This document shows positions 21,528 through 33,092 of a DNA stretch of 64,000 bases, in pieces. Each line of letters begins with the position of its first letter. Within the stretch, counting starts at the first letter, position 1. The notes under the pieces were generated by a model that worked only from the letters and a program-made list of their open reading frames with translations, had not been told where the DNA came from and searched no databases. A program made the translations under genes and the position numbers. Origin of the DNA: Agelas oroides (lineage: Eukaryota; Porifera; Demospongiae; Agelasida; Agelasidae); contig OX422195.1 of NCBI GenBank assembly GCA_949130485.1, positions 2,279,566 through 2,343,565 on the forward strand, in the 5' to 3' direction.

Positions 21528-24500
21528 ATGGAACTTTGTGAAGGTTTACGTGTTGTCCGTGGCCCAAACTGGTCGTGGGGAGATCAGGACGGAGGAGAGG
21601 GTCACGTTGGGACGGTGGTGGAGGTAGGACAAGGTGGTGGGTGGGTGGTGGTTCAGTGGGACTGTGGGAACAAGTGCAGATACCGCTGTGGGGAGGAGGG
21701 AAAGTATGACCTGAGAGTCTTCGACAGTGGACCAACTGGTGAGTATGTTTATGAACTAGTGTTGGTCTCATGTCATAGTGGGCGTGGCAGTGCCATTTTA
21801 ATAAATTTGGGGGTGTCTACCAGTTCCTTAGACTCTGGACTGTTGACAATTTTAAGTATGTGTCAGTACTGTGACATAAGTCTTTTGTCTACCTTGTTGA
21901 GCTCTAGTTGATAGCAGCATTGACCATGAGGGCTTCGTATAGTCACAAGCAGTCAATGAACCACATCTCCCTTAATAAAAAGGCCTAGATGTTATGCAAA
22001 GTCACCCACCACACAGGATGCATTTCAGCCAATACCAGGCCTCATCAGCTGCGCTACATGCATACTCAACAAAAAGAAAGGGAGCAAGACTATCTCCTTT
22101 TATTTCACTAAAGGGAAAAGGGGGGGGGGGGGGGGGGGGATTGAACCTTGGGCTATGGAAGTGCTGCTTTGTTTCATATATTTGCCGTACTAAGCTAAGG
22201 CTTTAATACATCAGGTACTGTATCAGAAATACTGTACCTCTGACACCAAATGTAGTCTAGATGCAGACGGTGTAAATAGGCTCAATTTCAGACGTAGCAC
22301 TGCTTTTCCTACTGTTGTACGTCAAGAACAAGACGCCCAGCAGTGACATCACAAGAGCTGTACCTGAGGCACTGCCCTTGTGCTTGTACATACAATAACT
22401 ACAGCCATGTCTTTACAACAAAAGAGCATGTAGAACTCAAAAGTCGTATCCACAATACAATAAACCACATCCTCCTTAAAAAGACAGGCCCTTTTCTTGT
22501 GAACTGTGCAGAATGTGTATTGGCCAATACCAGGCCTCATCAGCTGTGCTGGGTGACTGTTATTGCAAGCAAGAAAGATAGTCAAATGGCCAGCCTTATC
22601 GCTGACGTATAGTATGCATGTGTTCATTCTCTGCCTGTTGTCTGTATATAGCTGGCTAGCAACTCCCCTGCAGGTACTAGACATGAAGAGAGGTGCAACT
22701 GGTGCCAGGATGAGCCACTCCGTGGCATGCTGTGGAGGTGTGCAAGGTGCTATGACTACAACCTCTGTATGTCCTGCTACATGAGTGGTGCACATACACT
22801 GGAGCATGAGTTCATCAGGATCGTTGCACAAGACTCACCAAACAAGTAGGTGTACAGACCTATACAGCAAGTAGCCTCGTTTCCAGGCTCTCACCTTGAG
22901 ACTGTACAGCAAGCTTTTTGATGGTCATAATCATAGATGGGGCTTAGTAATAGTTCAAGGTTAACAAATAGTCAAATTCGATTTTAATCATATTCATGAT
23001 GCTTAGTCATTGCTGAGTCATCACATCAGCAATCTGGTTTGATCACACAGAGAATTCTATTAGCTACAGGTCAGCTATATGTAACTAAGCCTCCTTTTCC
23101 TCAGATTGGGGCATCACATACCTTCCCTTGTGATGTAATTATTACCCCGCGTTCACGTGTGCAAGAGGTAAAGTGATTGGTTGTGTCCATCTGTCTGTCT
23201 GTTGGTGTAAAAAACGCCAGTTCTCCAGATCCAGGGCCATTCTAGTAGTGCTAAATACCTTCAAACTGTGGAAAACGTTACAAAACTGCCTTGTCTGTGC
23301 TTCTTTTCGCCAGATACACTCTACAAGCACTTATAATCCTGCGTTTTAATATAACAGTGAAATTTTGGTACTCTACTACCCCTGCACACTGAATATCTCC
23401 TCATCATAGATAACCTCATTCCCAGGCTTGTTCATGAATTGGGTCGATTTTTTTAATGAGCTTGGGAGTGAGGCTACATTGTAGAGTGATCTGAAATTTG
23501 GGTTATCAGCTGCAGAAGAGCCAGGGGTTCTAGACTCTTCCCAGACAAACTGGCAACAGTTGTGTGTTATTTCCTACAGAACCAGACTTCGATCAAGATA
23601 CTGCACAGCCAGAGTGATGGCAAGGGGTATCTTTGAGGGAGCCGAGGTGGTAAGGGGTCCAGATTGGAAATGGGGGAACCAGGACGGTAAGTAAATCTGA
23701 GAGCAGTTTCACGTCATTCTGAAACATTCTCATCTTTTCACACCCTAATGTATGCAGGTGGAGCCAGTTCACCAGGAAGAGTGCGAAAAGTTGAAGGATG
23801 GGGCAAAGAAACTGCTGTAAGCACATTACAGATGCTTAGTGTATACGTTTAAGAGGTATTTTTCTAGGGAAAATATTCTGTCCGCTGCTCACCTTCCGTC
23901 TAACACCTTAAAGTCAAAGTACTGAAGGAGGCCATATGTTGGAAAGTGCTACAGTTGTTCTTAAGACAAGCAAATGTTATTTGTGATGAACCTCTCTGTA
24001 GTATTTGGCAGTTGTGGGGAAAATATGAATGTTGTTTAGTTTGCTTACACATCACTTTTGAAGTGTAGTATCCCTAAAGTTATAGTAAGGGTGGAGCTAA
24101 GAGTCTGCGCATAGTTGCAGCAAGTATCAGTCCTTCACTGTTAAGCTCCAACCAATCACAGAGGTGTGATATGTGCATTGCGTCTGTATTCATACTTCTA
24201 CCTGAGGCTGCCATATGGGTCACTTCATATCACGTCTCTTATTGTTTTATTGAAAGCTGTTGTTTCATCTGGTTTTCTTCAGAGAAGTGTAGTGAATGTG
24301 GAATGGAAGGAGACCCACGTCAGGAATTTGTACAGGGTTGGACACAAGGGCAAGGTACATATATGACTGTATCTACACATGCCACCTTCAAATTGTTGAT
24401 AGTTTCTATGTTGTATTTACATTCATTTTATGACAGGTTGATTTACGATGTGAAGTTCCTGGAAATGGTGGCTACTACTATCCTGATCACCTGCCTGTAC

Positions 24501-27500
24501 TTGGTGAGCTTGTGTGTGCATACATGCACTATGGCTGTGGGATGGAGAACTGCATAGCATTGATGAAGACTAGAATTACACAGTGCTGCTCACTGTTTAA
24601 CAATTTGCATACTGAGAGATCAGTTAGTGGGCGTGGCTGGGTGATTCAGCAGTGTGCATAACAGAGAGTACAGTTAGTATATAGGTAGTTTGTGATGTGC
24701 ATGACCAAGAGATCAGTTAGTGGGCGTGGCTGGGTAATTCAGCAGTGTGCATAACAGAGAGTATATAGGTAGTTTGTGATGTGCATGACCGAAAACACAG
24801 CTAAGGGGTCGTGGTTTTGACAGTGTGCATGACCAAGAGATCAGTTAGTGGGCGTGCCTGGATGATTCTAATTGAGCAATGTGCGTACCTTAGAACAATT
24901 CATAGTAGTCTTGTGGGATATTGCATGGGTAAATTCTGCTGTTGCGCCTCTAGGTGCACCATACATACCATGTGAACATGAGGAGCTATCAGCTGGCGAT
25001 ACAGTCCAGGTCATGTTGGATCCAGACCTTTTCAGGATTGCTCAGGAAGATCACGGGGGATGGAATGACAGAATGGCAGAGGTAAATATTAATGGTTTCT
25101 TGGTGAAAGTTAGTCCTCATCTGCTGCATAAATCTAAAGTGGTGTAAGTCAAGCTGGGACGATACTCAAACCAACACTCTGTTTACGTACAAACTGGTGA
25201 CAGAAGCCTCATGAAATGTTGTTTCACCTCTGGTCTGCCTCCATCCTTGTGGCTGTAGTTTATTGGCACAGATGGTGTGGTGACCACTGTCCATGACTCT
25301 GAAGACGTCATTGTGAGGTATTCAAACAACAAGGCCTTCCGTCTCAATCCTCAAACACTAACCAAGGTAAGACTTAATATGATATCCCAACCCAAGGAGT
25401 CAATGGGAAAGCATTGTAGGTGCATGTAGTTAATTGTATTTCTTATTACAAGTCTCATGAGAATTCGTATCAGTACACAAGTCATGCATGCTACACGTCC
25501 AAACGTGCAATGAAATCATTATCACCATAGTACAAAGCTACGCCAGAAAACATGCACGAGTAACAGCGCAAAAGCAATAAGTGAGTGTAATTTTCTGGTG
25601 TAGCTATTATGGTGAAACTAAAACTAATACGATACATGTATTAAAAAATCTACATTAAAATTATTTCCCTATACTTCATACCATTAATGCAATATATAGG
25701 TGGATGTTCCAGTGTTCTATTATGGTGATGTGGTCCGAGTTCTTGAGGACATGGTTGAAGTTCACCGACTTCAAACTGGCCACGGGGAGTGGAATGATGA
25801 CATGGCACTGGTAAAAACACCATCCAATGTTCAGCAAAGCTGGGATGATTGAGCTATTGTATTAAAAGTGGAAGTTTGCAATATTGTCACTTCAACAGAC
25901 ATAGCCCCTTTCAAGTCTACTGCAGTAAATAATTCAGAAGCTAGTTGGTAATGAGGGTAATTTTAGAGGCATTCTTTCTTCAGTTCAGTTTGAAGCTGGA
26001 CGATCACACTTCGTAGAGTTGCTGCGTGCTCATGAACTACACTTGCCATTGGAGATTAGTTTAGAAACATGTTCAGTTTTGGCTGTAGTACATACATGTT
26101 CTGGGCTCTTTGTTACGACGTGCTGGTAGCCCCACTTCTATTGCTCTATAGTCCCTTCTTCTATTATTTAGGCCATATTACTTACGCTGTTATTCTGCAA
26201 TTTACATGCATACAGCCATACACACTCTTATGGGAATTTTCAGATATGTTATGTTACATATTCTCTCTGTCTTTTATTGTAGTCACTTGGTCAAGTTGGC
26301 CGCGTGATCAAAGTCCAAGCCAACAGTGACCTTAGGGTGGCTGTCAATGGGAGGCGGTGGGTCTACAACCCCCGCTGTCTCTCCCTTGCTCCTGGAGAGA
26401 TCCCTCTGGAAGAAACAACAGGTAAACACCCAGTATATATCATAACAGGTAAACACTCAGTATATCATATTGTTGTTGGTGACTCATACATGTTCTAAAT
26501 CTACTCCATTTGAGCTTTGTGTTTTATGCTGATATCACACAAAGTGACAATGGCCATTTTTTGTGGGGGCCGGGGAGGATCTGTTTCCAGGATTTTATGT
26601 GTTATAGAGTATTCCATTGAGGAAATAATGTGTTGAAAATCTAGCCTAACTTGACGTTCTCACGCAGACATCATTGAAGTGGGTAATGCAATGAGACTAC
26701 AGCTGCTCTCTCTGGTACAAGCGGACTGTCCCGATGTTGTGTGCGTAGCTGCAGAAGTTGGTGATGTCTCCACTATCATCACCTTCCTACAGAAGTACCC
26801 CAGTGAGGTACAGGCAGACATGCACATGTAGTTCTACATATGTACATATATGTCAATTAAAATTATTTGATGTTGATCATGCTCGAGCAAGACAGAAAAG
26901 CTTATGATTCGCATAATGGACGACTAGCCTCGTTCCCAGGCCACTCCCAAATTTTATCTCTCAGCAGTGGATATAAATGGGAGATAAAATCTGGGAGTGG
27001 CCTGGGAGCAAGGTTAATGGTGACTTAATTACTCTCCACATGTGCTTTCTGATCTTGCTAGTCACTGTTTGACTATAATGCTATCTGCTAGGTCATAATT
27101 TATGTTTATGCAGCGGACATGACTTTACCCGTATAGAAGTATCTTGGTTTATTCCTCTTCAGGTAAACACTACGTACCAGGGAAAAGGGCCCATACACAT
27201 TGCAGTTGTGCTGGGTTTCATTCCTGTGCTAAGAACTCTCCTCCAGTTCCATCCTGATTTAGAACTGGAGGTATATACCCCAAATAATTGCATGCTGTCT
27301 AGCCGTGGTACTTGTGCATACTTACCTGGTAATACAATTTCCACTTGACTTGCACTGCAGCATGTTAGATGAGAACACATCATGGTTTATGTAGACTAGA
27401 ACACACATAAATTAGAAGTGATTCTTCTTTGTTTTAGTAGAACATATAGCTTAGCAAGCCTGGCCTCGTTTCACCATGCATAGTGTGAGATGTATATTAC

Positions 27501-30500
27501 ATGATACTGATTACAGTAGGACTATTGGTTAGACTTTAAATCATATGTTATTGCTTACTATAGGATGACAATGGGGAAAAGGCACTACACCTGTGTGCTT
27601 ATGTGTGAGTTGAATTAGTTTATACCGGTGTATCAATTTCGTATTATGTCCACAAATTGTTAGGTATGCACTGCTGCACATATGTCACTAGCTAATAATT
27701 CTTACTTAATTGGCAAGGCTGATTTACTACATTGTGTGTTCTTAGCTTGTGTGAGTACTTTTTACATAGATGAGGTCAAATACACTGTTTTATTATCCAG
27801 TTGATATTACTACAACAGTATTTTCCTATTCCCGTGCCGTGCAATATCACACGGTATTGCACGAGTGTTATTGCATGGGTGTTATTGCATGGGCAGGAAC
27901 TACGCGGTATCCTAGCAACCATGATATGCTTTAATTAGAACCGGTGCGTTTCGAACAGCGAGTTACTTGGTTCTTTGTGTGAGTTGAGACACGACGCTGT
28001 TGTGGTAATGGATAATAAACATTTTATTACACTCGTTAGCGTGCATATCGCGGTTATTGCACTCGTGGGCTGCATTTTCACTCGCCTTCGGCTCGTGAAA
28101 ATACCACGCCCACTCGTGTAATAAGGTATATTTACCTTGAACAATTTTGCTCAATTTGAGCTATAAAGTTCATGTTTATTGTTATTAACTCCTCTAGATC
28201 CTTATAAAAAGGCCCTGTTCAGACTATCATGCCTTGGTTTACACATATAGCAACAATGCAACGGCAGCTAAGATCCTCCTGGATGCTGGTGCTGATGTGA
28301 ATTCAAAGGACTGGAATGGAGTGACCCCCCTAGCTGTAGCTGCAGCCCTTGGGCACTACAATGTCATGGAGCTTGTCATCAACCACCCTGGAGTGCGGAT
28401 TGATGTGCAGGTATGTGATCCTCCTTCTGGTTGATAATAGTACACAACCTTGCTCCCAGCCATCCGTGGTGAAATACGTGACGGTAGAGTACTGTATGTG
28501 GCATCATCAGTGAGGATCAGTTAACACATTGGTATTGTATAGCAGTGACAAGAATGATCACGCTGGTGAATTGTACAGTGTGTAGCTGTGGATAAATATG
28601 CCACTTGTACATAGCCCAGGCCCTCACCCAGCTTTCGACTCTTCAGGTTTCCGTACTGTAAACGACAAAAAAAGCTAGGCCTAGAAACTGATCATAACAT
28701 TTTTCCCTTTGACGAACTACATCTCCCTAAAAAATTCGCTCGTTGATTGTTCATGCATGTAGTTCATACACATTGACAGAGTGATCTTCTGATGGTAAGA
28801 TATATTCCATTCATTTCATCTTCTTTGTTGATGTTTTCCTTTGCCTCTATACGCAGGACTCAGAAGGGAAGACTGCACTGCACAGTTCCGTGTTCTCACA
28901 GAGAAGAAGATCAGTAGAGCTCCTGCTACAGAAAGGTGCTGATCCAACACTGTTGGACTTTGAAATGATGACCCCCATTCACAATGCTGCTGGGATTGGA
29001 TTTGTAGCGTAAGTGCCTGTACTGTGACTTTGAGCTAGCCTTGTTTCACTCAATAGAGTATATAATTCTGTGAATGTTTTTTTTGTTGGCTTTTCTGTTG
29101 GCTCCTGCATAAATAGAAGAAGGTTCTCGGATACTAACTTGGTTTTAGTAGCTCATTAATATATTCATGAACCCAAAATTGCCACTGATGGACGTATCTA
29201 CATGCTCACAGTATGTAGCGTCCTAACCGTCTATGAGTCTCATATGTATGTAATCTAATGCACACAACAAAGTGGCTATAAGGACAATGTCATGCGTATT
29301 TATCTGCAGTGGGATGGAGGAGATAATGAGGCATTGTCCCCAGTACATTAATGCCAGGAAGGACAACGATTCTACTCCACTACATGTTGCTGTAACAAAC
29401 CACCACTGTGATGTTGTCTCTCTTCTCGCTTCTCATGTGAGTAAACAGTCCTATACAGTCTATGTAGACTTTACAACAAACCACATATTTATGTAGTTTA
29501 CATGTAAGTGCATCAGTGAGATAGCAGTATAGTGATTGAGAAGGATGTGTGGTGGCTATCTTGCGAATATATTTCAATCTAAATAGAATACATGTGTAAA
29601 TAATACTAAATATGTTCTAGGCTGATTTCAATGACCACTTTTGATGACAGTTACATACCGTATAGCCAGAAAATTTGACGGGGAATTAAATTTGGCGGTT
29701 TGGCAGTCGGGGTTGAAACTGCTAAATTAAAATCCGCCAATATATTTTTGCCCGCAACACATAATGACGTAATGCATGCAGTAGCGCTCTTGGTCCCACC
29801 CGGTGCCCCTCTACGCGAGCTGTGCATATAGCTAGCTCGACGCTAGTACGCTGCCAGTTATATTTCTTGTAAATTTGCGAACCCACGGCATTGTTGAAGT
29901 ACCTCAAGCGAGTGGACGGCAACACCCTCTGATAAACGAGTGCGCAATGTTTATGATGACGTAATACGATGTGGGGCACCACCACCAAATTTAAATTCCG
30001 CCAATATTTTCTTATGCTTGGTTTGGGGCCAAACCGCCAAATTTAAAGACCGCCAATATTTCCAGCTATACGGTATGCTCATGATGAGTGTCGATCTCTT
30101 CTTGTTTTTCTTGTTTTTTCACGAGTATATATAGGCTAGTTCCCACAGACAAAGGCACTAGTTGGACACATGATTTAGTGCGATATTTCTGTATAGCATC
30201 AAACGGCATTATATTTGTCTTCATGTGTAGCCATCCTGTGACATTGATGCTAAGAACAGAAATGGAAATCTGACTCCGCTGCACATAGCAGTGCATGAAG
30301 GCCACATCAAGATAGTTGAAAGGCTTGTTGGATTTGGAGCTGATGTCAACAATCCAGCTGAACGGGGAATCACACCATTACACCTTGCACTTGGGAGAGA
30401 CACCATGCAGCAGCCCTCAGATAGCACCCCTCAGATCATGAAGGTATAACTGTGGGTACTGCATATATATAGAGCGATACTTTCAGTTCAACACACACAC

Positions 30501-32732
30501 ACACACACACACACCTGCATGATAACATACACCAGCACCCAACTGATGGTCTTGAGCCAATAAGTTCTGGTAATCTTGTGATTTTGTTCCACTTGAAAGT
30601 ACGAAATGACCAATTGATTAAGATTGATTGATTGATCAGTGATTAACTATTGTATAGTTATAGTGTCAACTGTAGTTGACTGTATCTATTTTAGTACGCA
30701 CAGGGATAAGTATATCGATCACCAGAGCTGTGAGTTTGAGCAAAGGTTGCTAAACAAGAAATTGTCATAGAAGGACACACTCTTTATTGAATGAAGAAAA
30801 TGAACTCTGCCCATGCACGGTATTAACCAGGATGAAACCCTGTGCATTTCACTCTGAGCTTTCTCCCTCCCTGTATGAAACCTTGCACTGAGTGCCTATA
30901 TGACTCTGCAGCTGCTCAAGTTGGTGTTCCTTTGCCTGTACAGATTCAACAAGAGCTGGAGAGAATCGGAAGGTTTAGAGTGCCTTCCAATGTGATGGTA
31001 GCCCTGTTTTTGGTGCAGCAAGGTGCAGACTCTCATGCCAGTGATGAACGGGGTATCCTTCCTTTTCAAATTCGTTCCCCCGATGTGGCTACACTTCTGC
31101 TGACTTTTATGAGGAGTAAAGGGTGAGAGAAAGTCCACTGTGTGTTCATGAGCAATGGATTATATAAAGGTAGAAATGAATAGTCTGTTGAGGAAAAATA
31201 AATCCAAGGTGAAGATCTGCTGCAAGTCCAGCCCAAAACCTTCTGAATACTACTCAAATGCACTTACCACTAAACCAGTACTTTGGCAGAGAAAATGAAG
31301 ACAAGCTGTATATGTAAGCAGATTGCGCCAAATTCCAACCTCAGCTGTGTTCCAACTGATTCTCACACTTTTGGCTTTCTGCCCACAAGCAAGTAACATT
31401 AATGTTTTGTTATAGAAAAAGTTAGTTTCTTTTATGAATGCACCTGGAGTCAAGGCACCATCATGTTTGCCCATCTTCTCCTGTGCAGCCCCAGTTCATT
31501 TCATGGTAGCCTGCGCAACTACACTCATTCATTCAACAGTACCTGGCCAAGCACCACAAAGTCTCAGGTTAGTAAGAACTTCATTTAACTAGTGTATGTA
31601 GTATGTTAAACAACAGAATGGGAGAGCCATGCATGTTATATAGGTTTCTAGCACAATTATCACAGATGTTCATTTCTCTCCTTCTCAGATGCACACATGC
31701 ACATACTCACAGAAAGATCAACTTTCTTCACCTGGTGCAGTCGGTGGTCCACCCAGCAGCTCTACACCTCAGCCACCAGCTCAGTTCGGTAAACAGTTCA
31801 ATAAAAGTTCCTCTGGTGGGACTGCTACACACCTTCACAAGGACCTCAACACCTACGCTAAAAAGCCACCAGTCAAGGCCTTGAGTGAAGGTTAGCGTCA
31901 TGATTTTTGGTGCACCAAATCTATAATTATGTATGTGCATTTGCATGAAGCATGGAATGAGAATGTACAACCAGTTTGATCGTAAAAGCAAAATTGCTGT
32001 GAGTAGGACTTGTAAGTTACACCCAACGTACAGAAATCATGTGTCATGGAGAAAATGTGTGTAAGTAGCACAAGTTATTTTTCTCTTGAGCGTGCGTGTT
32101 GAAGCTAAAATGAACCCCAAAGCTCTCCTGTCTGTTCCATGACCCATACATTTATGACTGTTGTGGTGAATGTGTATACATGTATGCAGACCAATATTAT
32201 TTGTAATGACTTTTGGATGAGGCTGTGTGTATTTCCCTTTCTTAGCTTCTTCGAGAGTGGTGCCATGTTTCCTTTGTCAAAAGGGAGCGGATACCAAGCT
32301 TCTCCCATGTGGCCATGTGATCATGTGCAGTGACTGTGCTGGCCGAGCTAAGAGGTGTCCAGATTGCAGGGTAGGCCCAATATTTATTCAGGTTCTTCTG
32401 TTGCCTACTGCTTGAACCATACTTGATCTATACTTGATTGCATCTACGTATACTGTAGGCAGTGGTGCAATCATTTGTAGCAACATGTGTGCTATGCCAG
32501 CAGGAGCAAGTTACACACACCCTCACACCTTGTGGTCACAACTACTGTTCAAGTAAGTATGTACATGCTGATGACATCAAATGTTTCCACTTCTTTCATG
32601 AATATTTCTACCGGAATCGTGTTGCAAAGATGACAGCCACTCTTTTGCCATTCAGATTGTGGTGCTCAACTCACAAGCTGTGTTGCCTGCCAGATGCTCA
32701 GTAGAACTGAAGAGGAAGAAGAAGCTTCCTAG
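21528..32732 (+). CDS. mib-like: Mind bomb-like E3 ubiquitin ligase A, two RING fingers, 23 coding exons
   Basis: MIB proteins are cytoplasmic E3 ligases that ubiquitinate Notch ligands (Delta/Jagged) and trigger their endocytosis. Exons: 21528-21738, 22674-22845, 23580-23686, 23758-23816, 24283-24354, 24437-24503, 24954-25081, 25259-25366, 25700-25810, 26283-26421, 26668-26807, 27163-27270, 27564-27604, 28251-28410, 28857-29008, 29310-29436, 30231-30443, 30944-31122, 31489-31567, 31689-31890, 32246-32370, 32459-32552, 32656-32732. Phases match throughout; the sum is 956 residues plus stop. Domains: MIB/HERC2 about 1-70 ([13 protein letters not shown]); ZZ about 74-120 (CNWC, CARC, CMSC, paired His); MIB/HERC2 about 135-229; Mib repeats about 230-308 and 309-391; ankyrin repeats about 400-765; Pro/Ser linker about 765-858; RING 1 about 864-900 (CFLC, CGH, CSDC, CPDC); RING 2 about 908-945 (CVLC, CGHNYC, CVAC). 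Two RINGs resemble vertebrate MIB2 more than three-RING MIB1. The start is the ATG aligned with MELC in the paralogues. The acceptor of exon 18 is chosen for phase. Confidence 0.94.
22120..22139. repeat. G homopolymer, 20 bases
   Basis: An uninterrupted G run in intron 1 of MIB-like A; its length may be affected by sequencing. Confidence 0.9.
24617..24863. repeat. About 100-bp imperfect tandem repeat, three copies
   Basis: The block GATCAGTTAGTGGGCGTG plus CTGG(G/A)T...TGATGTGCATGACC recurs three times in intron 6 of MIB-like A, the last copy shortened. Confidence 0.85.
26925..27016. mobile_element. 92-bp foldback MITE of the TAGCCTCGTTCCCAG family
   Basis: TAGCCTCGTTCCCAGGCCAC at the left and GTGGCCTGGGAGCAAGGTTA at the right form long arms that continue inward through the ATTTTATCTC block. 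It lies in intron 11 of MIB-like A. Related copies sit in intron 11 of MIB-like B (about 40,096-40,204) and C (about 53,142-53,225). Confidence 0.8.
29658..30073. mobile_element. TA-flanked MITE, 416 bp
   Basis: The left terminus CCGTATAGCCAGAAAATTT is an inverted repeat of the right terminus AATATTTCCAGCTATACGG, bordered by TA (29,656-29,657; 30,074-30,075). Sub-terminal AATTTGGCGG-type repeats occur in both orientations. It is non-coding and lies in intron 16 of MIB-like A. Confidence 0.75.
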
Positions 32733-32999
32733 AATACAACTATGTGCTGTACTTTGTTAATAGCAGTTTTTTACTGACATTTTAGTGCAAGATTCTAATC
32801 ATTTTTGGTACATGGATGTCATGCACATAGTCATATGTACAAACATTGAGAGCTCAGGGAGTTTGAGCCATATGTACGCACGCACAAAAAAAAAACACAA
32901 GCGGTTAGCAAGTCCTTATCTACGTGCTGACTGCGCCAAACAAATCCGTGTTACGTTGGCAACCTTCCAGTAGCCTGGCAGTACAGTAGGGCGAGACGA
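32733..32999. other. Spacer between MIB-like A and B
   Basis: The 3' end of MIB-like A and the 5' start of B lie within 360 bases. It contains a short poly-A stretch near 32,887. No AATAAA signal is seen after the A stop codon. Confidence 0.5.
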
Positions 33000-33092
33000 T
33001 TTCAGGGGTGGGGCCGTGGGAGTTCCCCGCGAGCCGTGCTGGGGTCTGGGCACGAGACTATGCTGACTGTGCATGCATCGTTGTCAACAAGT
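33000..33092 (+). promoter_or_regulatory. Conserved leader/promoter element of MIB-like B
   Basis: A block beginning TTCAGGGGTGGGGCCGTGGG, continuing AGTTCCCCGCG and ending GACTGTGCATGCATC stands just before the start codon. The same block precedes MIB-like C and D but not A. In B it has an extra segment GGGTCTGGGCACGAGACT. An in-frame ATG at 33,060 would add 11 residues, but C has no in-frame ATG there, so I start at 33,093. Confidence 0.6.
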
